Notes: generated by a model from the letters alone, not told the origin. 64,000 nt of DNA from Pseudoalteromonas spongiae UST010723-006 (GCF_000238255.3 NZ_CP011040.1:682001-746000), one strand, 5' to 3'. Counted from the stretch's first letter, positions 52,771 through 62,732 are shown. Program-made: numbers and translations.

Positions 52771-54795
52771 TTATTTATATTTTTCAAACCACGCGAGCGT
52801 ATGTTCAATTTTACTAATCATGCGTGACGGTTTACTTGCAATACCGTGATAAGCGCCTGGAATTTTCACCAATACGCTATCTATTTTTCGTAGTTTAAGC
52901 GCTTGATAATATTGCTCAGTTTCTGCCATCGGCGTGCGTAAATCTTTTTCTCCTGTGATCAGCATGGTCGGTGTTGTTACATTACCAACCAGCGAGAGTG
53001 GCGAGCGCTGCCAATAGTGTTCTACGTTATCCCAAGGCATACCCGGGAATTGTGTTGGAATTTGGCGAAGGCCACTGTCGGCGGTGAGCACTTTACTTAG
53101 CCAGTTAATAACAGGTTTTACAACAACCGCAGCCTTAAAGCGATCGGTCAAGCCAATGGCGTAGGCTGTTGCAATACCCCCTGCGGAACCACCCGCAATA
53201 TAAACTTGGTCAGGATTAACAAAACCTTTCGCTATCATCGCATCAACGCCTGAATTGTGATCGGCAAAGTCTTCTTTTGACGAGTATTTATACTTTAAAA
53301 GCATTGCAAAGCGCTCGCCATATGAACTACTGCCGCGATGATTATCATAAAACACAACATAGCCTTCGGCAGCGAAACGCTGTAATTCTGCAGAAAAATG
53401 CGGACCATAGGCTAAATGCGGACCGCCATGGATTTCTAAAATCATTGGGTATTGTTTGTTTGGATCAAAATTAGGTGGAGTGATGTACCAACCTTGAATT
53501 TGCTCCCCATCAAAAGACGATTTGTAGTTAATCTCGTGAACTTCACCCAATGTTTTATGGTTTAGTAAGTCGTTATTGAGCGCAGTGAGTTGGGTAACTT
53601 TACCTTTTGTTGAAACTATCGCTACATCGGCAGGTTTTGTTGCGCTGCCGTGCGTAAATGCAATATCACCTTGGTAATTTGCACTAAATTCACCACTAAT
53701 ATATGGGCGACCGAGTGTGGTCCCTGACAAGGTATCAGTTAAGTCTTTTAACTTACCTTTAGTCGTAATAGTGGCGACTTTACGTTTACCAAAATCATCA
53801 TAGCTAAATGCGATGGTGTTTTTACCAATCCAACTTGGCTGGTTAACTGAGCGGTCGAAGTCTGGCTTAATTTGGCTTGATTGCTTCGTTTGCCAATCCA
53901 TCACATTCAAGATGTTATTGCGATATGGGTTGAGTGCATTAGAGCTTTGTAAATAAACGAGCTTGTTACCGTTTTTTGAAAATTGTGGGCTGAACTCGCG
54001 TCCTGGCGCGTTTGTTAGCTGAGTTAACTCTAAGTTGTTTACGTCTACTTGAAACAAGTCGCCTTCCAACGTTTTGTATTCCCAGTCAGTTATACGGTTC
54101 GCTGAAAACACAATCGCTTTGCTATCTTGGCGCCACGCTAAACGGCCTTTGTGATGATAATTACCAGAAGTGATTTGGCGCGGTGTTCCGCCTTCCGAAG
54201 GAATTACAAACAGTTGATTATACCCGGGTTTTACTAAGCCACTGCCGTCAGCTTGATAATATGCTTTATCGATGACAATGGCCGGCTTTGACCATTTAGC
54301 CCCTTTAGGGGCTGTAGGCATTTTTGCGATGACGCTAGGTTTTTCAGACACTTTTTGGCTAAAAGCGAGCCACTTTTCATCGGGTGACCAGGTTAGGTTA
54401 GTAACGCCACTTTGCACATTACTAATTTTTGCTGTGCGGTTTTGTTTAAGGTAGTGGACGTGTATTTGTTTGTTTCCTGAGAGGTTACTAATAAATGCGA
54501 TCCTATCGCCACTTGGTGACCAAATAGGTGAACTGTATTGTTTATCATCAGAAAAGAGCGGTGTTTGATCACCTGTTTCAGTATTTACCAACCATAAGTG
54601 CTTATCAGTTGCGTCACGCATGATGTTGTTGCTATTTCTAACATACACAATGTGTTTGCCATTAGGTGATACGCTAAGTGAATTTGCATACTCTAGCTGA
54701 AATACGTCATTTGCTTGAAATGTATTTGCAAAACTGGGTGCTGCATACGCCGCAAATGCACCGACTAGCATCATCGCTTTGGTTGGAGTAAACAT
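52771..54795 (-). CDS. S9 family prolyl-oligopeptidase-like peptidase, secreted
   Basis: A 674-residue exopeptidase or oligopeptidase. A signal peptide (MFTPTKAMMLVGAFAAYAAPSFA) is followed by a TolB/beta-propeller-like half (GNKQIHVHYLKQ, WSPDEKWLAFSQK, and similar WSPxG repeats) to about residue 400. The C-terminal alpha/beta hydrolase carries the triad: Ser in IAGGSAGGIATA (about 537), Asp in TGEKDLRTPMAET (about 616) and His in PGAYHGIAS (about 648). It probably cleaves peptides after X-Pro or basic residues in the periplasm; specificity is not evident. SD AAGG, 8 bases before ATG. Confidence 0.93.
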   Translation of the reverse strand: MFTPTKAMMLVGAFAAYAAPSFANTFQANDVFQLEYANSLSVSPNGKHIVYVRNSNNIMRDATDKHLWLVNTETGDQTPLFSDDKQYSSPIWSPSGDRIAFISNLSGNKQIHVHYLKQNRTAKISNVQSGVTNLTWSPDEKWLAFSQKVSEKPSVIAKMPTAPKGAKWSKPAIVIDKAYYQADGSGLVKPGYNQLFVIPSEGGTPRQITSGNYHHKGRLAWRQDSKAIVFSANRITDWEYKTLEGDLFQVDVNNLELTQLTNAPGREFSPQFSKNGNKLVYLQSSNALNPYRNNILNVMDWQTKQSSQIKPDFDRSVNQPSWIGKNTIAFSYDDFGKRKVATITTKGKLKDLTDTLSGTTLGRPYISGEFSANYQGDIAFTHGSATKPADVAIVSTKGKVTQLTALNNDLLNHKTLGEVHEINYKSSFDGEQIQGWYITPPNFDPNKQYPMILEIHGGPHLAYGPHFSAELQRFAAEGYVVFYDNHRGSSSYGERFAMLLKYKYSSKEDFADHNSGVDAMIAKGFVNPDQVYIAGGSAGGIATAYAIGLTDRFKAAVVVKPVINWLSKVLTADSGLRQIPTQFPGMPWDNVEHYWQRSPLSLVGNVTTPTMLITGEKDLRTPMAETEQYYQALKLRKIDSVLVKIPGAYHGIASKPSRMISKIEHTLAWFEKYK

Positions 54796-54938
54796 AAAAT
54801 GCCTTTTATTTTTTTAGTTTGTATCACAATATCCTAGTTAATTGGCTTTAACAGCGAAATCAGGACGAATGCAACAATTTAGTAGACAAACAACCGTGGT
54901 AACCGCAAGATGAGCCTTGTTTTTAAAAGGAGTACAAA

Positions 54939-55379
54939 GTGACAGAAGAACAAAAAATCGTTTTTTTAGAAAAGGAATACTTTCATTTACAAGCACGTGT
55001 AGAAAGCTTTGATGCTAAGTCGCTAACCATTAAGGCGTGGAGTGTGTCATTGGCAATGGCTGTTTTAAGCTCGGGGGCATTTAGCAAAACGTATAATGTG
55101 TTGTTGTACGCGGCGATGGCGGCATTATTGTTTTGGCTAATCGAAGGGTACTGGAAAACATTTCAAAGCGCTAATTATCAACGTATTGCCGAGATAGAAG
55201 GGTACTTAAACGGTACAATTACTGAGATTGATTGTTTACAGATTAATGCATCTTGGAGTTGTGAATACAATAAGCAAGGCAGAACGTTGTTTTACAGAAG
55301 CTTGTTTTGGCCTCATGTGATGTTACCGCACGGTATTATGACCTTGGGCTTTGCAATTAGTTATTTCTATTTTATATAA
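54939..55379 (+). CDS. uncharacterised membrane protein
   Basis: A 146-residue protein starting at GTG 54939 with SD AAAAGGAG. A soluble helical N-terminus (EQKIVFLEKEYFHLQARVESFDAKSLTIKAW) is followed by paired hydrophobic helices (VSLAMAVLSSGAFSKTYNVLLYAAMAALLFWLIEGYW) and one at the C-terminus (HGIMTLGFAISYFYFI). I do not recognise a family. It is divergent from the S9 peptidase with a short 143-base gap. Confidence 0.72.
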   Translation: MTEEQKIVFLEKEYFHLQARVESFDAKSLTIKAWSVSLAMAVLSSGAFSKTYNVLLYAAMAALLFWLIEGYWKTFQSANYQRIAEIEGYLNGTITEIDCLQINASWSCEYNKQGRTLFYRSLFWPHVMLPHGIMTLGFAISYFYFI

Positions 55380-55561
55380 AATAATCAATAAGAACACATC
55401 ATACTAGTTAATAACTCACTGTAATCGACGCAATGGTGTGCAGTTTAGGTAATGGTTTTGCGAGGGTAGGTGTTTATTTGGCAATAACACGAAATCGATA
55501 TCGTTGTTGTTACAACAAACGCGTACAATTAGCAGCATAATTAGTATTGAGAGTTTAAGTA

Positions 55562-55945
55562 GTGGAATATCAGTTTATCAAAGATCCGATCGATGGGTTT
55601 AGACTATTGATTAGCGATGAACAAGCAAATATCGCCCGTTGGCTTGTTGACGAAACAGGCATTAGTAGTAGCGCGGTGAATGATTTACTCGTTCAAGTTA
55701 ATCAAAAAACGAGCGCATTTACCCATGATGTCAATTTCCGTGGTAAAGAAATGGTGATGTCGATTGTTGATGGAGAGGTTGCTGTACGTGTGAACCAACA
55801 TTGCGTAAGCGATTTTGAACAAGAACGGTTTGATCAAGAAATGCTATCGGTTGATACAACAAATGATCTAAGTGAATGCGGCTTAGATGATTTTGTGTCT
55901 TTGTTACAAGACTGGTATCTTTTTCTTAAGGATAATCGTGTTTAA
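55562..55945 (+). CDS. yacL: YacL family protein (UPF0231)
   Basis: A 127-residue acidic protein that matches the E. coli YacL pattern at the N-terminus (MEYQFIKDPIDGFRLLIS) and in the core (VNQKTSAFTHDVNFRGKEMVMSIVDGEVAVRVNQ) and C-terminus (ECGLDDFVSLLQDW). Its function is not established. It starts with GTG; a weak SD GAGAG precedes it. It has its own upstream region of 180 bases and is followed by an unrelated lipoprotein gene. Confidence 0.85.
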   Translation: MEYQFIKDPIDGFRLLISDEQANIARWLVDETGISSSAVNDLLVQVNQKTSAFTHDVNFRGKEMVMSIVDGEVAVRVNQHCVSDFEQERFDQEMLSVDTTNDLSECGLDDFVSLLQDWYLFLKDNRV

Positions 55946-56118
55946 GTAACTTGAATGTAAGATACAAAATTACGACGTATTAAAGTCCTGAAAATATAAA
56001 AGTACTTATTAGTCCTAGCAAGTGATTGCTACTGAGTTAAAGACTTAGGCTTGCTTAAATGAAAGTTAGAAGCAAATTTTTAATTTATATTTGAGGTTAA
56101 ATATTAGGAGTAGCTCCA

Positions 56119-56628
56119 ATGAATAAAATAATCGCGCTGTCGGCGCTTTTTATGTTAACTGCGTGTGGTGACAACGAAGTTAATAGCAATAACGACGTAA
56201 AACAAGAATTAAAACAAGAGTTAAAGCCTCAAGCACAGCAAAGCGTTAAAAAAGTAGAGACATCAGACAAGCTTAAAAACTTGGATAAAGAGGTGAGCAT
56301 TGCAAAAACGGACAGCAAAACGCTAGACGGTTTTAAAGAGCGTATTGAGCTTGCGCAATCGGACGTAAGTTGTGATACAAGTGCACAATGTTATGTCGTG
56401 TCAACCGGTTCTAACCCTTGTGGCGGCGCAAGTGGTTATGCAGTTTTATCATCAAAAACTAGTGATAAAGATGAAATTGAAGCACTTACTGCTGAACTTA
56501 TTCGCTTAGAAAAGAGTAAACATGCGTTAGAGGGGACAATGGGGATTTGTCAGCGCCTATTTGAACCAAAAGGCATGTGTAAAAATGAAAAATGTGTGGC
56601 GGTTGACGGCCCGCAAGAGGTTTATTAA
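56119..56628 (+). CDS. small lipoprotein, cysteine-rich
   Basis: A 169-residue envelope protein. Signal MNKIIALSALFMLTAC ends in a lipobox (LTAC), so it should be lipidated. After a charged, Lys/Gln/Glu-rich helix (residues 25-75) come six Cys in three spaced pairs (SCDTSAQCYV, PCGGASG, CQRLFEPKGMCKNEKC), probably disulfide-bonded. No family recognised. SD AGGAG precedes the ATG. It is convergent with the S8 protease and shares a perfect terminator with it. Confidence 0.75.
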   Translation: MNKIIALSALFMLTACGDNEVNSNNDVKQELKQELKPQAQQSVKKVETSDKLKNLDKEVSIAKTDSKTLDGFKERIELAQSDVSCDTSAQCYVVSTGSNPCGGASGYAVLSSKTSDKDEIEALTAELIRLEKSKHALEGTMGICQRLFEPKGMCKNEKCVAVDGPQEVY

Positions 56629-56635
56629 TACAAAA

Positions 56636-56661
56636 AAGGAAAGTGGCTAGCCACTTTCCTT
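56636..56661. terminator. bidirectional terminator, perfect 26-bp palindrome
   Basis: Thirteen bases on each side pair perfectly (AAGGAAAGTGGCT / AGCCACTTTCCTT), with flanking A- and T-rich sequence. It lies between the convergent lipoprotein and S8 protease genes and can serve both. Confidence 0.9.
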
Positions 56662-56690
56662 GCTTTTCAATGATTAAGATGTCGTGTTGC

Positions 56691-58967
56691 TTATGGGTTA
56701 GCTTGCACGTTTAGCGTAATACCACTTGCTGCGCGATAACCGTATACGTCAATGTACCAAGTACCTGCCTGTGGTGTGCTGAATGAACAAGATTCATTGT
56801 TACCACTTTCATATGGACGACAATCATAGCTGCTCGTTGTTGATTGAGCACCATGCGTTACATATAAGTCCGCATCACCAGTACCGCCAGACATAGTTAC
56901 ATTAAAATCAGTGTAACCAGCTGCTAGGTCAATTGTATAACGCTGCCAGCTACGACGTGAAACTGATACATCGTTTACGGTATCGTTAATTGGCGTAAGT
57001 TCTCCTGTGCCACCGTCGTTACCTTCAGTATAGCTTGCGGTAAGGCTTACATTGGCAAAGCTGCTGTAAGCTTTTAAGCGCACATAATAAGTACCGCCAG
57101 ATTGCGTTAGATTACATGTTTCATTGTTACCAGATTTATATGGGCGACACTCATAACTGCTGTCAGTTGGTGCTGCATTAAATTGCGTATATAAATCAGC
57201 GTCACCAGAGCCACCGCTCATTGATACTGTTACGTCGGTAGCGCCTGCTGGAACTTCAAATGTGTACAGGATCTCTTCATTAGTATTTGCACTAATACCT
57301 GATACCGTCTGACCGTTAACAAGTACATTCTCACCTGGGTTAGGTGGTGTTGTACCGCCCGAACAACCATTTGCTTGTAAATAGTCGATAGCGTCTTTCG
57401 CTTGCACTAAACCGTGACCGAATTTCAGATCACGACCTGCTGTACCTAAATCTTCAGCCGTTGCATTTAATGCGCCACGAATATCGTCTGCACTACAACT
57501 TGGGTGATGGCTCCATACTAATGCTGCTACACCCGCTACATGTGGTGATGCCATTGAAGTACCGCTCATCATGCCGTAGTTACCAGTACCAATCTCAATT
57601 GTTGTTGATAGACCAGTTTGAGACAGCATTGCTGCACCGTCAGTATCGGTAGCTGTTACAGCTGGAATCGAAGTTTGGTTTGTATCGCCTAACGTACCGC
57701 CGAAACTACCTGCTGCATTGTTATAGATTACCGCGCCAACGCCGCCGCTATCTTGACAGTTTTTAACTTTGTCGTGGAATGAGATGTTACCGCGCTGAAT
57801 TAGGCATACTTTACCGTTTGCGCCTGAATCAGTAGATTCACCTGTAGCAAAATCATAAAGAGGTGCAGTAACTGAGCCGCTGTTTTCCATTGCGTTAACG
57901 CTGTATGCATTGCTGCCAACAGATAGCGAAACAACTTGGCCCGTGCCTTCTGGGTAAGTTGAGTACACATCTACACCCGGTGCTGCGATTTCAACTTGGC
58001 TGTTCTTTTGTGAGAAATCGGCCAGTGCTTTTGCACTGTCAATCGCTGCGACAGACATTACTGAATCATATGATGCAGGGAAGCTTTCAATATCAGTAGT
58101 ATTCGATGGGTTACCATCGTTACCAGCAGCCGCAATGAGTAATAAACCAGCGTCAGCAATTGCTTGAATACCATTACGCTCTGATGTGCTCGAACCTGAG
58201 CCACCAAGACTCATGTTAATAACGTCGCTGCCTGCGTTTTTACATTCATTCATTGCCGCAACAAGATCAGATGAGTAACCCCAACCGCTTGCGTTAAATA
58301 CTTTAATAATATGAAGTGATGGATCTGAACCAATTACACCGCGTACACCAACACCATTATCAATGGCTGCAATTGTACCCGCTACGTGTGTACCGTGAGG
58401 ACCACCTTCTTGGTACCAGTTACCTGTACCACTGTTGTTTGTGCCAGTTACGGTACCGCCATTAGTGCCCATATCTTCATGTGGAAGATCTAAACCAGAG
58501 TCGATTACACAGATTTTTTTACCGTTATTTGCAGCTGATGCAACTGAATCATCAACCTGATCAGCTTGTACCATTGCAATGCCGTAAGGCTGTGTTTGTG
58601 CCATTAATCGGCGCGGTAAATCTTCTTCAATGTATTCTACGTTAGGGTCGTTTTGTAATTGTTTTAATTGTGAATCTGATAAGCGTGCAATATTCGCGTT
58701 AATAGATGCATTGAATTGCGCGTTATTAACGCCCATTTTTGATAAACGATCAGTAGTTGCGAACTCAACATTTGTTGAGTGTGCAAAATTCATAAACGCT
58801 GAATTGTTTTTATATTTAATGATATAGCGCTTTGGTAAAGGTGATTTTACGGCTGCACGGTCTGATAAGTTAACGGTTAATAAGCCTTCAGCTTCAGTCG
58901 CTACTGCGGTGTTAACTGCAAGCGCTACCGCTGCCAGTGAACAAAGCTTTAGAGGTTTGTTTGTCAT
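56691..58967 (-). CDS. secreted subtilisin-like protease with PA domain and two PPC domains
   Basis: A 758-residue extracellular S8 peptidase. Signal (MTNKPLKLCSLAAVALAVNTAVA), I9 propeptide region (RYIIKYKNNSAFMNFA; VEYIEEDLPRR), then catalytic Asp in CVIDSGLDLPHEDM (about 154), His in GGPHGTHVAGTIAA (about 193), Asn in INMSLGGSGSS, and Ser in GTSMASPHVAGVAALVW (about 469). A PA domain is inserted at about residues 335-450 (VCLIQRGNISFHDKVKNC). Two C-terminal PPC domains each contain SGGxGDADLY and SYxCRPYxSGNNExC. This is the usual cold-active protease form of marine Pseudoalteromonas. SD GGGA 8 bases before ATG. Confidence 0.96.
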   Translation of the reverse strand: MTNKPLKLCSLAAVALAVNTAVATEAEGLLTVNLSDRAAVKSPLPKRYIIKYKNNSAFMNFAHSTNVEFATTDRLSKMGVNNAQFNASINANIARLSDSQLKQLQNDPNVEYIEEDLPRRLMAQTQPYGIAMVQADQVDDSVASAANNGKKICVIDSGLDLPHEDMGTNGGTVTGTNNSGTGNWYQEGGPHGTHVAGTIAAIDNGVGVRGVIGSDPSLHIIKVFNASGWGYSSDLVAAMNECKNAGSDVINMSLGGSGSSTSERNGIQAIADAGLLLIAAAGNDGNPSNTTDIESFPASYDSVMSVAAIDSAKALADFSQKNSQVEIAAPGVDVYSTYPEGTGQVVSLSVGSNAYSVNAMENSGSVTAPLYDFATGESTDSGANGKVCLIQRGNISFHDKVKNCQDSGGVGAVIYNNAAGSFGGTLGDTNQTSIPAVTATDTDGAAMLSQTGLSTTIEIGTGNYGMMSGTSMASPHVAGVAALVWSHHPSCSADDIRGALNATAEDLGTAGRDLKFGHGLVQAKDAIDYLQANGCSGGTTPPNPGENVLVNGQTVSGISANTNEEILYTFEVPAGATDVTVSMSGGSGDADLYTQFNAAPTDSSYECRPYKSGNNETCNLTQSGGTYYVRLKAYSSFANVSLTASYTEGNDGGTGELTPINDTVNDVSVSRRSWQRYTIDLAAGYTDFNVTMSGGTGDADLYVTHGAQSTTSSYDCRPYESGNNESCSFSTPQAGTWYIDVYGYRAASGITLNVQANP

Positions 58968-59092
58968 AATAGTTCCCAGGTTGTTGTCGTTATAGGAACT
59001 TGGAATGTAACAGTGAGTTACATGTGGTTACAACTATTTAACATTTGCGAGTGTAAACAATTGTTAATGTATATTGTTTTCAAAACCTTCAA

Positions 59093-60265
59093 TTACTTGA
59101 CTCTAGAGCTTATTCCATGAAAAAAGACACTTAATATTATTGTTAAAATAGCAATGTCGATTAACTGTTCTGAGACTCCATCTAATTGCTGCAATAAAAT
59201 CAATGTAAAAACAACGGAAGCTAAACCGCGAGGGCCAAACCATGCCAGTAAAAATCGTTGTTTAAGGTTAAGTTGCGTAAATAACAGAGACAACAACACG
59301 GGAATGATGCGCATAACAGTTAACGCGCATAATGCATAAAGTAAAACTAATAATGACACACCATCAATCAAATAATTAAAGGCAAAGTTACCAAAAATAA
59401 ACCAGATTATGAGTGCACAGGTGTTAGCTAAGGCATGGGCGTTACTGAGTCGCTGACGTTTAAACGCTTTTTTAAATTTAAAATCAAACAGCAAGCCTGC
59501 GGTGAAGGCGGCAAAAAAACCACTACCGCCGAATAGTTGCGCAACTAAAAAGATTAAAATAGCGATAGCAACACAAATAAATACTTCATTTTGTTTGTTA
59601 TAAAGTCGGTATTTTTCAGAAAATATCACTAGCTTAAAGACGAGTACAGACACAATAACGGCCACAAAAATCGCTACGCCGATTTCTTTGACTGCAATCA
59701 TAAGCGTATTTGTTAGATTCAAGGTTTGTTGATTGCTCGCGGAATATAAAAGCAATAAAAATACGGGTACCGCTAAACCGTCATTTAATCCGCTTTCAAC
59801 ATTTACTGCCTCGCGTGTTTGCGCTGGAATTTTTTGATTGTCGATAAAGTTACTGCTGAGCGCTGCGTCTGTTGGCGTTAAAATAATCGCCAACAAAGCC
59901 AAATGGATAAATGGCTCATCAGGAAATAAAATAGTGCCGATATAGGTGCCAAATAAAAAGGTTAACGGCATTGCTATGAGTAACAGTAAAAGCGGATAGA
60001 GGTAGCTGTGCGTTAACACCGATATCCTGGCTTTCGCCGCGTCGCCAAATAAGATGAGTGCCAAGGTGAGTTCGATATAAATTTGAAATGCAGATACGTC
60101 AAATTCTAAGTGGTTAGGAGCTCTAAAAAAATACGCAAAACAAAAGCCGAAAAACAGCATAAACATTGGGCCTGTGATGCTTACTTGTCCAATACGTTTG
60201 GCAAAAAGCGAATAGACGATAACCAAGCTTGTAATTGCGACGAAGATTGCGTATTCATTTTCCAT
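59093..60265 (-). CDS. Na+/H+ antiporter, CPA1 (NhaP-like) family
   Basis: A 390-residue membrane antiporter with about 12 TM segments. Typical motifs are ILTPTDAALSSNFIDN (TM5 Asp), REAVNVESGLNDGLAVPVFLLLL (the ND pair of CPA1 proteins), and LAWFGPRGLASVVFTLILL in TM10/11. It exchanges Na+ (or K+) for protons, useful for a marine bacterium. The gene starts 2 bases after the 317-residue recombinase-like gene on the same strand, so they form an operon; there is no large cytoplasmic tail. Confidence 0.92.
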   Translation of the reverse strand: MENEYAIFVAITSLVIVYSLFAKRIGQVSITGPMFMLFFGFCFAYFFRAPNHLEFDVSAFQIYIELTLALILFGDAAKARISVLTHSYLYPLLLLLIAMPLTFLFGTYIGTILFPDEPFIHLALLAIILTPTDAALSSNFIDNQKIPAQTREAVNVESGLNDGLAVPVFLLLLYSASNQQTLNLTNTLMIAVKEIGVAIFVAVIVSVLVFKLVIFSEKYRLYNKQNEVFICVAIAILIFLVAQLFGGSGFFAAFTAGLLFDFKFKKAFKRQRLSNAHALANTCALIIWFIFGNFAFNYLIDGVSLLVLLYALCALTVMRIIPVLLSLLFTQLNLKQRFLLAWFGPRGLASVVFTLILLQQLDGVSEQLIDIAILTIILSVFFHGISSRVK

Positions 60266-60267
60266 AA

Positions 60268-61221
60268 TTAGCTGATCTCTTTTTCCATGGCGGTGATTAA
60301 ACGTCTTAACTGCCGGACTTCGTAACTGCCATTACCCCTTTCTCTGTGAAACAAGGGGGCATCTAGCGTAAGCGCATTTCCGCGAAGCTGCTTGTAACAT
60401 GTCGCGATTTGTAACCCAATGTCACACAAACGATGCGGGGTTAACTGATTATTATCAAAAAAATAAAGTACTTGTTCGGTAAGGTCTAGGTGGGCCAACA
60501 GTGGGCCTGAATCAGCGTTTTGTTGAGAAAAAGCTTGCAGCGGCAATTGCGCTTTCCTAACTAGGTAAAGCAAGAACAAGTTGCGCATTTTATGAATATC
60601 GTTTTGGTAGCGCGCAAACGCATCCCGCAACATGCTTTCGTCAATCGCTTTTGTGCGCGTTACAGGCTTATTATTCTTTTTTAAAATTGCGTCGTTTTTT
60701 CTCAGCGCTTTTATTGGGTTGACTTTAATAATAGCAGCTTGCGTTAAGGCATCGCAGAAGTGGTTGAGCACAGTAAACATCGACGCGCGAGATTCATAAC
60801 TCATTACCGCAGATTTAAAGGGGCGCCAGTTTTCATTAACATGGCGCTCGCCATTACGCAGTTTAAAACGCGGATTATGCCTGAGTGCGCACCAAGTGGC
60901 ATCCGGAGATTGGCAAAATAATGTATATGTGGTTAATAATTCTTTATTAAGCGACCTCAAGCCGCAATTATGTTTGAACCAAAGCCATAGCAATAATTTT
61001 TCTATTTCATTACGAAAACGATTAAAACTGTTTTCATTTTTTATACCTACTTTTTGTAAGTACTTTAAACAAAACGTTAAGTCGTCTAATTGCGCCTGCG
61101 TTAACCTACTTAAATGTGTATAATTTCCAACATTAAAATGACGTTGTGCGTAATCGATTTGATAAGGTAGTTGAGCAAAAGTGTCGAATAACGGTTTAAT
61201 CATTACACACGTCTTTTCCAT
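60268..61221 (-). CDS. tyrosine-recombinase-like protein lacking clear catalytic residues
   Basis: A 317-residue protein whose N-terminal half looks like a phage-integrase SAM-like core-binding domain: NSFNRFRNEIEKLLLWLWFK, SPDATWCALRHNPRF, ENWRPFKSAVMSYESRASMF and LNHFCDALTQAAIIKVNPI. The second half is short and has LLYLVRKAQLPLQAFSQQ where the catalytic Arg should stand, and I see neither an HxxR box nor a final nucleophile Tyr in context. So it is probably degenerate or domesticated. It leads the antiporter operon and is 29 bases from the divergent selO gene. ATG 61221 and 61203 are both possible. Confidence 0.65.
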   Translation of the reverse strand: MEKTCVMIKPLFDTFAQLPYQIDYAQRHFNVGNYTHLSRLTQAQLDDLTFCLKYLQKVGIKNENSFNRFRNEIEKLLLWLWFKHNCGLRSLNKELLTTYTLFCQSPDATWCALRHNPRFKLRNGERHVNENWRPFKSAVMSYESRASMFTVLNHFCDALTQAAIIKVNPIKALRKNDAILKKNNKPVTRTKAIDESMLRDAFARYQNDIHKMRNLFLLYLVRKAQLPLQAFSQQNADSGPLLAHLDLTEQVLYFFDNNQLTPHRLCDIGLQIATCYKQLRGNALTLDAPLFHRERGNGSYEVRQLRRLITAMEKEIS

Positions 61222-61250
61222 GTTGGCGCTAATTATTCTGGGGATCGTTT

Positions 61251-62657
61251 ATGTCTTTAATTCAATACTATAGTGAACTACCTGACGCGTTATTTCAATC
61301 GATTAAACCAGAGTCGCTGGCACAGCCTAAAACTATTGTGTTTAACGATAAGTTAGCGTCAAGTTTAACCCTGCCTGTTAGTTTTAGTTCAAAAAACCCA
61401 GAGATTTTAGCGGGTAATGAATTGATTGATTCGTGCAATCCTCTTGCACTTGGCTATGCGGGGCATCAATTTGGCAATTTAACCCCGCAGCTTGGTGATG
61501 GCCGTGCGCATTTATTGGGTCAAGTGAGAGCAGAGAATAGGTTACATTATGATTTGCAACTTAAAGGCAGTGGGCGTACGCGATATTCGCGAGGTGGCGA
61601 TGGTCGCTCAACACTTAGAGCTGCCCTTCGAGAATATGTCGTAAGTGAATACCTGCATAAACTGGGTATTGATACAACGCGCAGTCTGTACGTGGTTGCA
61701 GGCGACGATAAAATTATGCGCGATGATCTTGAGCAAGCCGCAGTGGTATGCCGAGTAGCAAAAAGTCACTTACGCATTGGCTCGTTCCAATACGCGGCGA
61801 TGCATCAAGATAGCGCTGTATTAAAAACACTCGCCGATTTCACAATAAAGCAACTGTACCCAGAACTTATTGACCATGAAAATCCATACCTCTCATTGTT
61901 TGATGTTGTAAGTGACCGATTAGCTGATCTAGTAGCAAGTTGGATGGCTAATGGCTTTATTCACGGGGTTATGAATACCGATAATGTTTTATTAAGTGCA
62001 GAGAGTATTGATTTTGGCCCATGCGCATTTATGGGAATCTATAAACCTGAGCAAGTGTTTAGCAGTATTGATAGGCAAGGGCGCTACGCGTACCGTAATC
62101 AACCAGGCATAATGCACTGGAATCTTGCGCGCTTAGCCGAAAGTCTTATTGGACTTGTCGCACAAGATGAAGGCAAGTCGATATCGCTACTTTCAACTGT
62201 ATTGAATTTGTTTCCACAAAAATATGAAAGCTATTTCCACCAGCGAATGTGTGAAAAACTTGCTCTTGACCCAAAAGAACAACAATCAAAACCAGTTGTT
62301 CAAGCATTATTGAAGTATCTCGAACAGGAACAAAAAGATTTTAATGGTGCGTTTAGCCAATTGGCAATGACGGAAAAACACATACATGCTGATTTTGATA
62401 TTGTTCAATCAGAATGGTTTAAGTTATGGCAATCACAGCGAAAATTGGACTTAATACCCCGAATGTGTCATGTTATAAAAAATGCATATTTTTCCAACAG
62501 CGACATTGAAACCTTGCTTGATAAGTGTGTAACTAACCCCAAGCAGGCAACTCAAACCATTTCGCATTATTTTGCATTATTAAACAATCAAAGCGCTAAC
62601 GAACTTCACGCTAATCACCCGTTTGATACGAGTTATCGTACGTTTTGTGGCACATAA
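61251..62657 (+). CDS. selO: protein adenylyltransferase SelO (pseudokinase fold, YdiU)
   Basis: A 468-residue AMP-transferring pseudokinase that modifies redox and metabolic proteins. Family motifs: GYAGHQFGNLTPQLGDGRAHLLG, LQLKGSGRTRYSRGGDGRST (Lys for ATP), VVCRVAKSHLRIGSFQ (Arg), HGVMNTDNVLLSAESIDFGPCAF (metal-binding Asp/Asn), and the C-terminal Cys (FCGT) that can pair with the Cys in GPCAF. SD GGGG 9 bases before the ATG. It is divergent from the recombinase-like gene with only 29 bases, so its promoter must overlap that coding sequence. Confidence 0.95.
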   Translation: MSLIQYYSELPDALFQSIKPESLAQPKTIVFNDKLASSLTLPVSFSSKNPEILAGNELIDSCNPLALGYAGHQFGNLTPQLGDGRAHLLGQVRAENRLHYDLQLKGSGRTRYSRGGDGRSTLRAALREYVVSEYLHKLGIDTTRSLYVVAGDDKIMRDDLEQAAVVCRVAKSHLRIGSFQYAAMHQDSAVLKTLADFTIKQLYPELIDHENPYLSLFDVVSDRLADLVASWMANGFIHGVMNTDNVLLSAESIDFGPCAFMGIYKPEQVFSSIDRQGRYAYRNQPGIMHWNLARLAESLIGLVAQDEGKSISLLSTVLNLFPQKYESYFHQRMCEKLALDPKEQQSKPVVQALLKYLEQEQKDFNGAFSQLAMTEKHIHADFDIVQSEWFKLWQSQRKLDLIPRMCHVIKNAYFSNSDIETLLDKCVTNPKQATQTISHYFALLNNQSANELHANHPFDTSYRTFCGT

Positions 62658-62732
62658 TCACGTTAACCCATTGCACACTGCTATACTTTGAGGAAAAGCC
62701 CTATTAGCAGTTAAGCAGAGCCGAGAGCAGTT

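Noticed and set aside
57461..58827. Plus-strand frames across the S8 protease
   Set aside because: Antisense shadows of a clearly coding gene with intact catalytic motifs.
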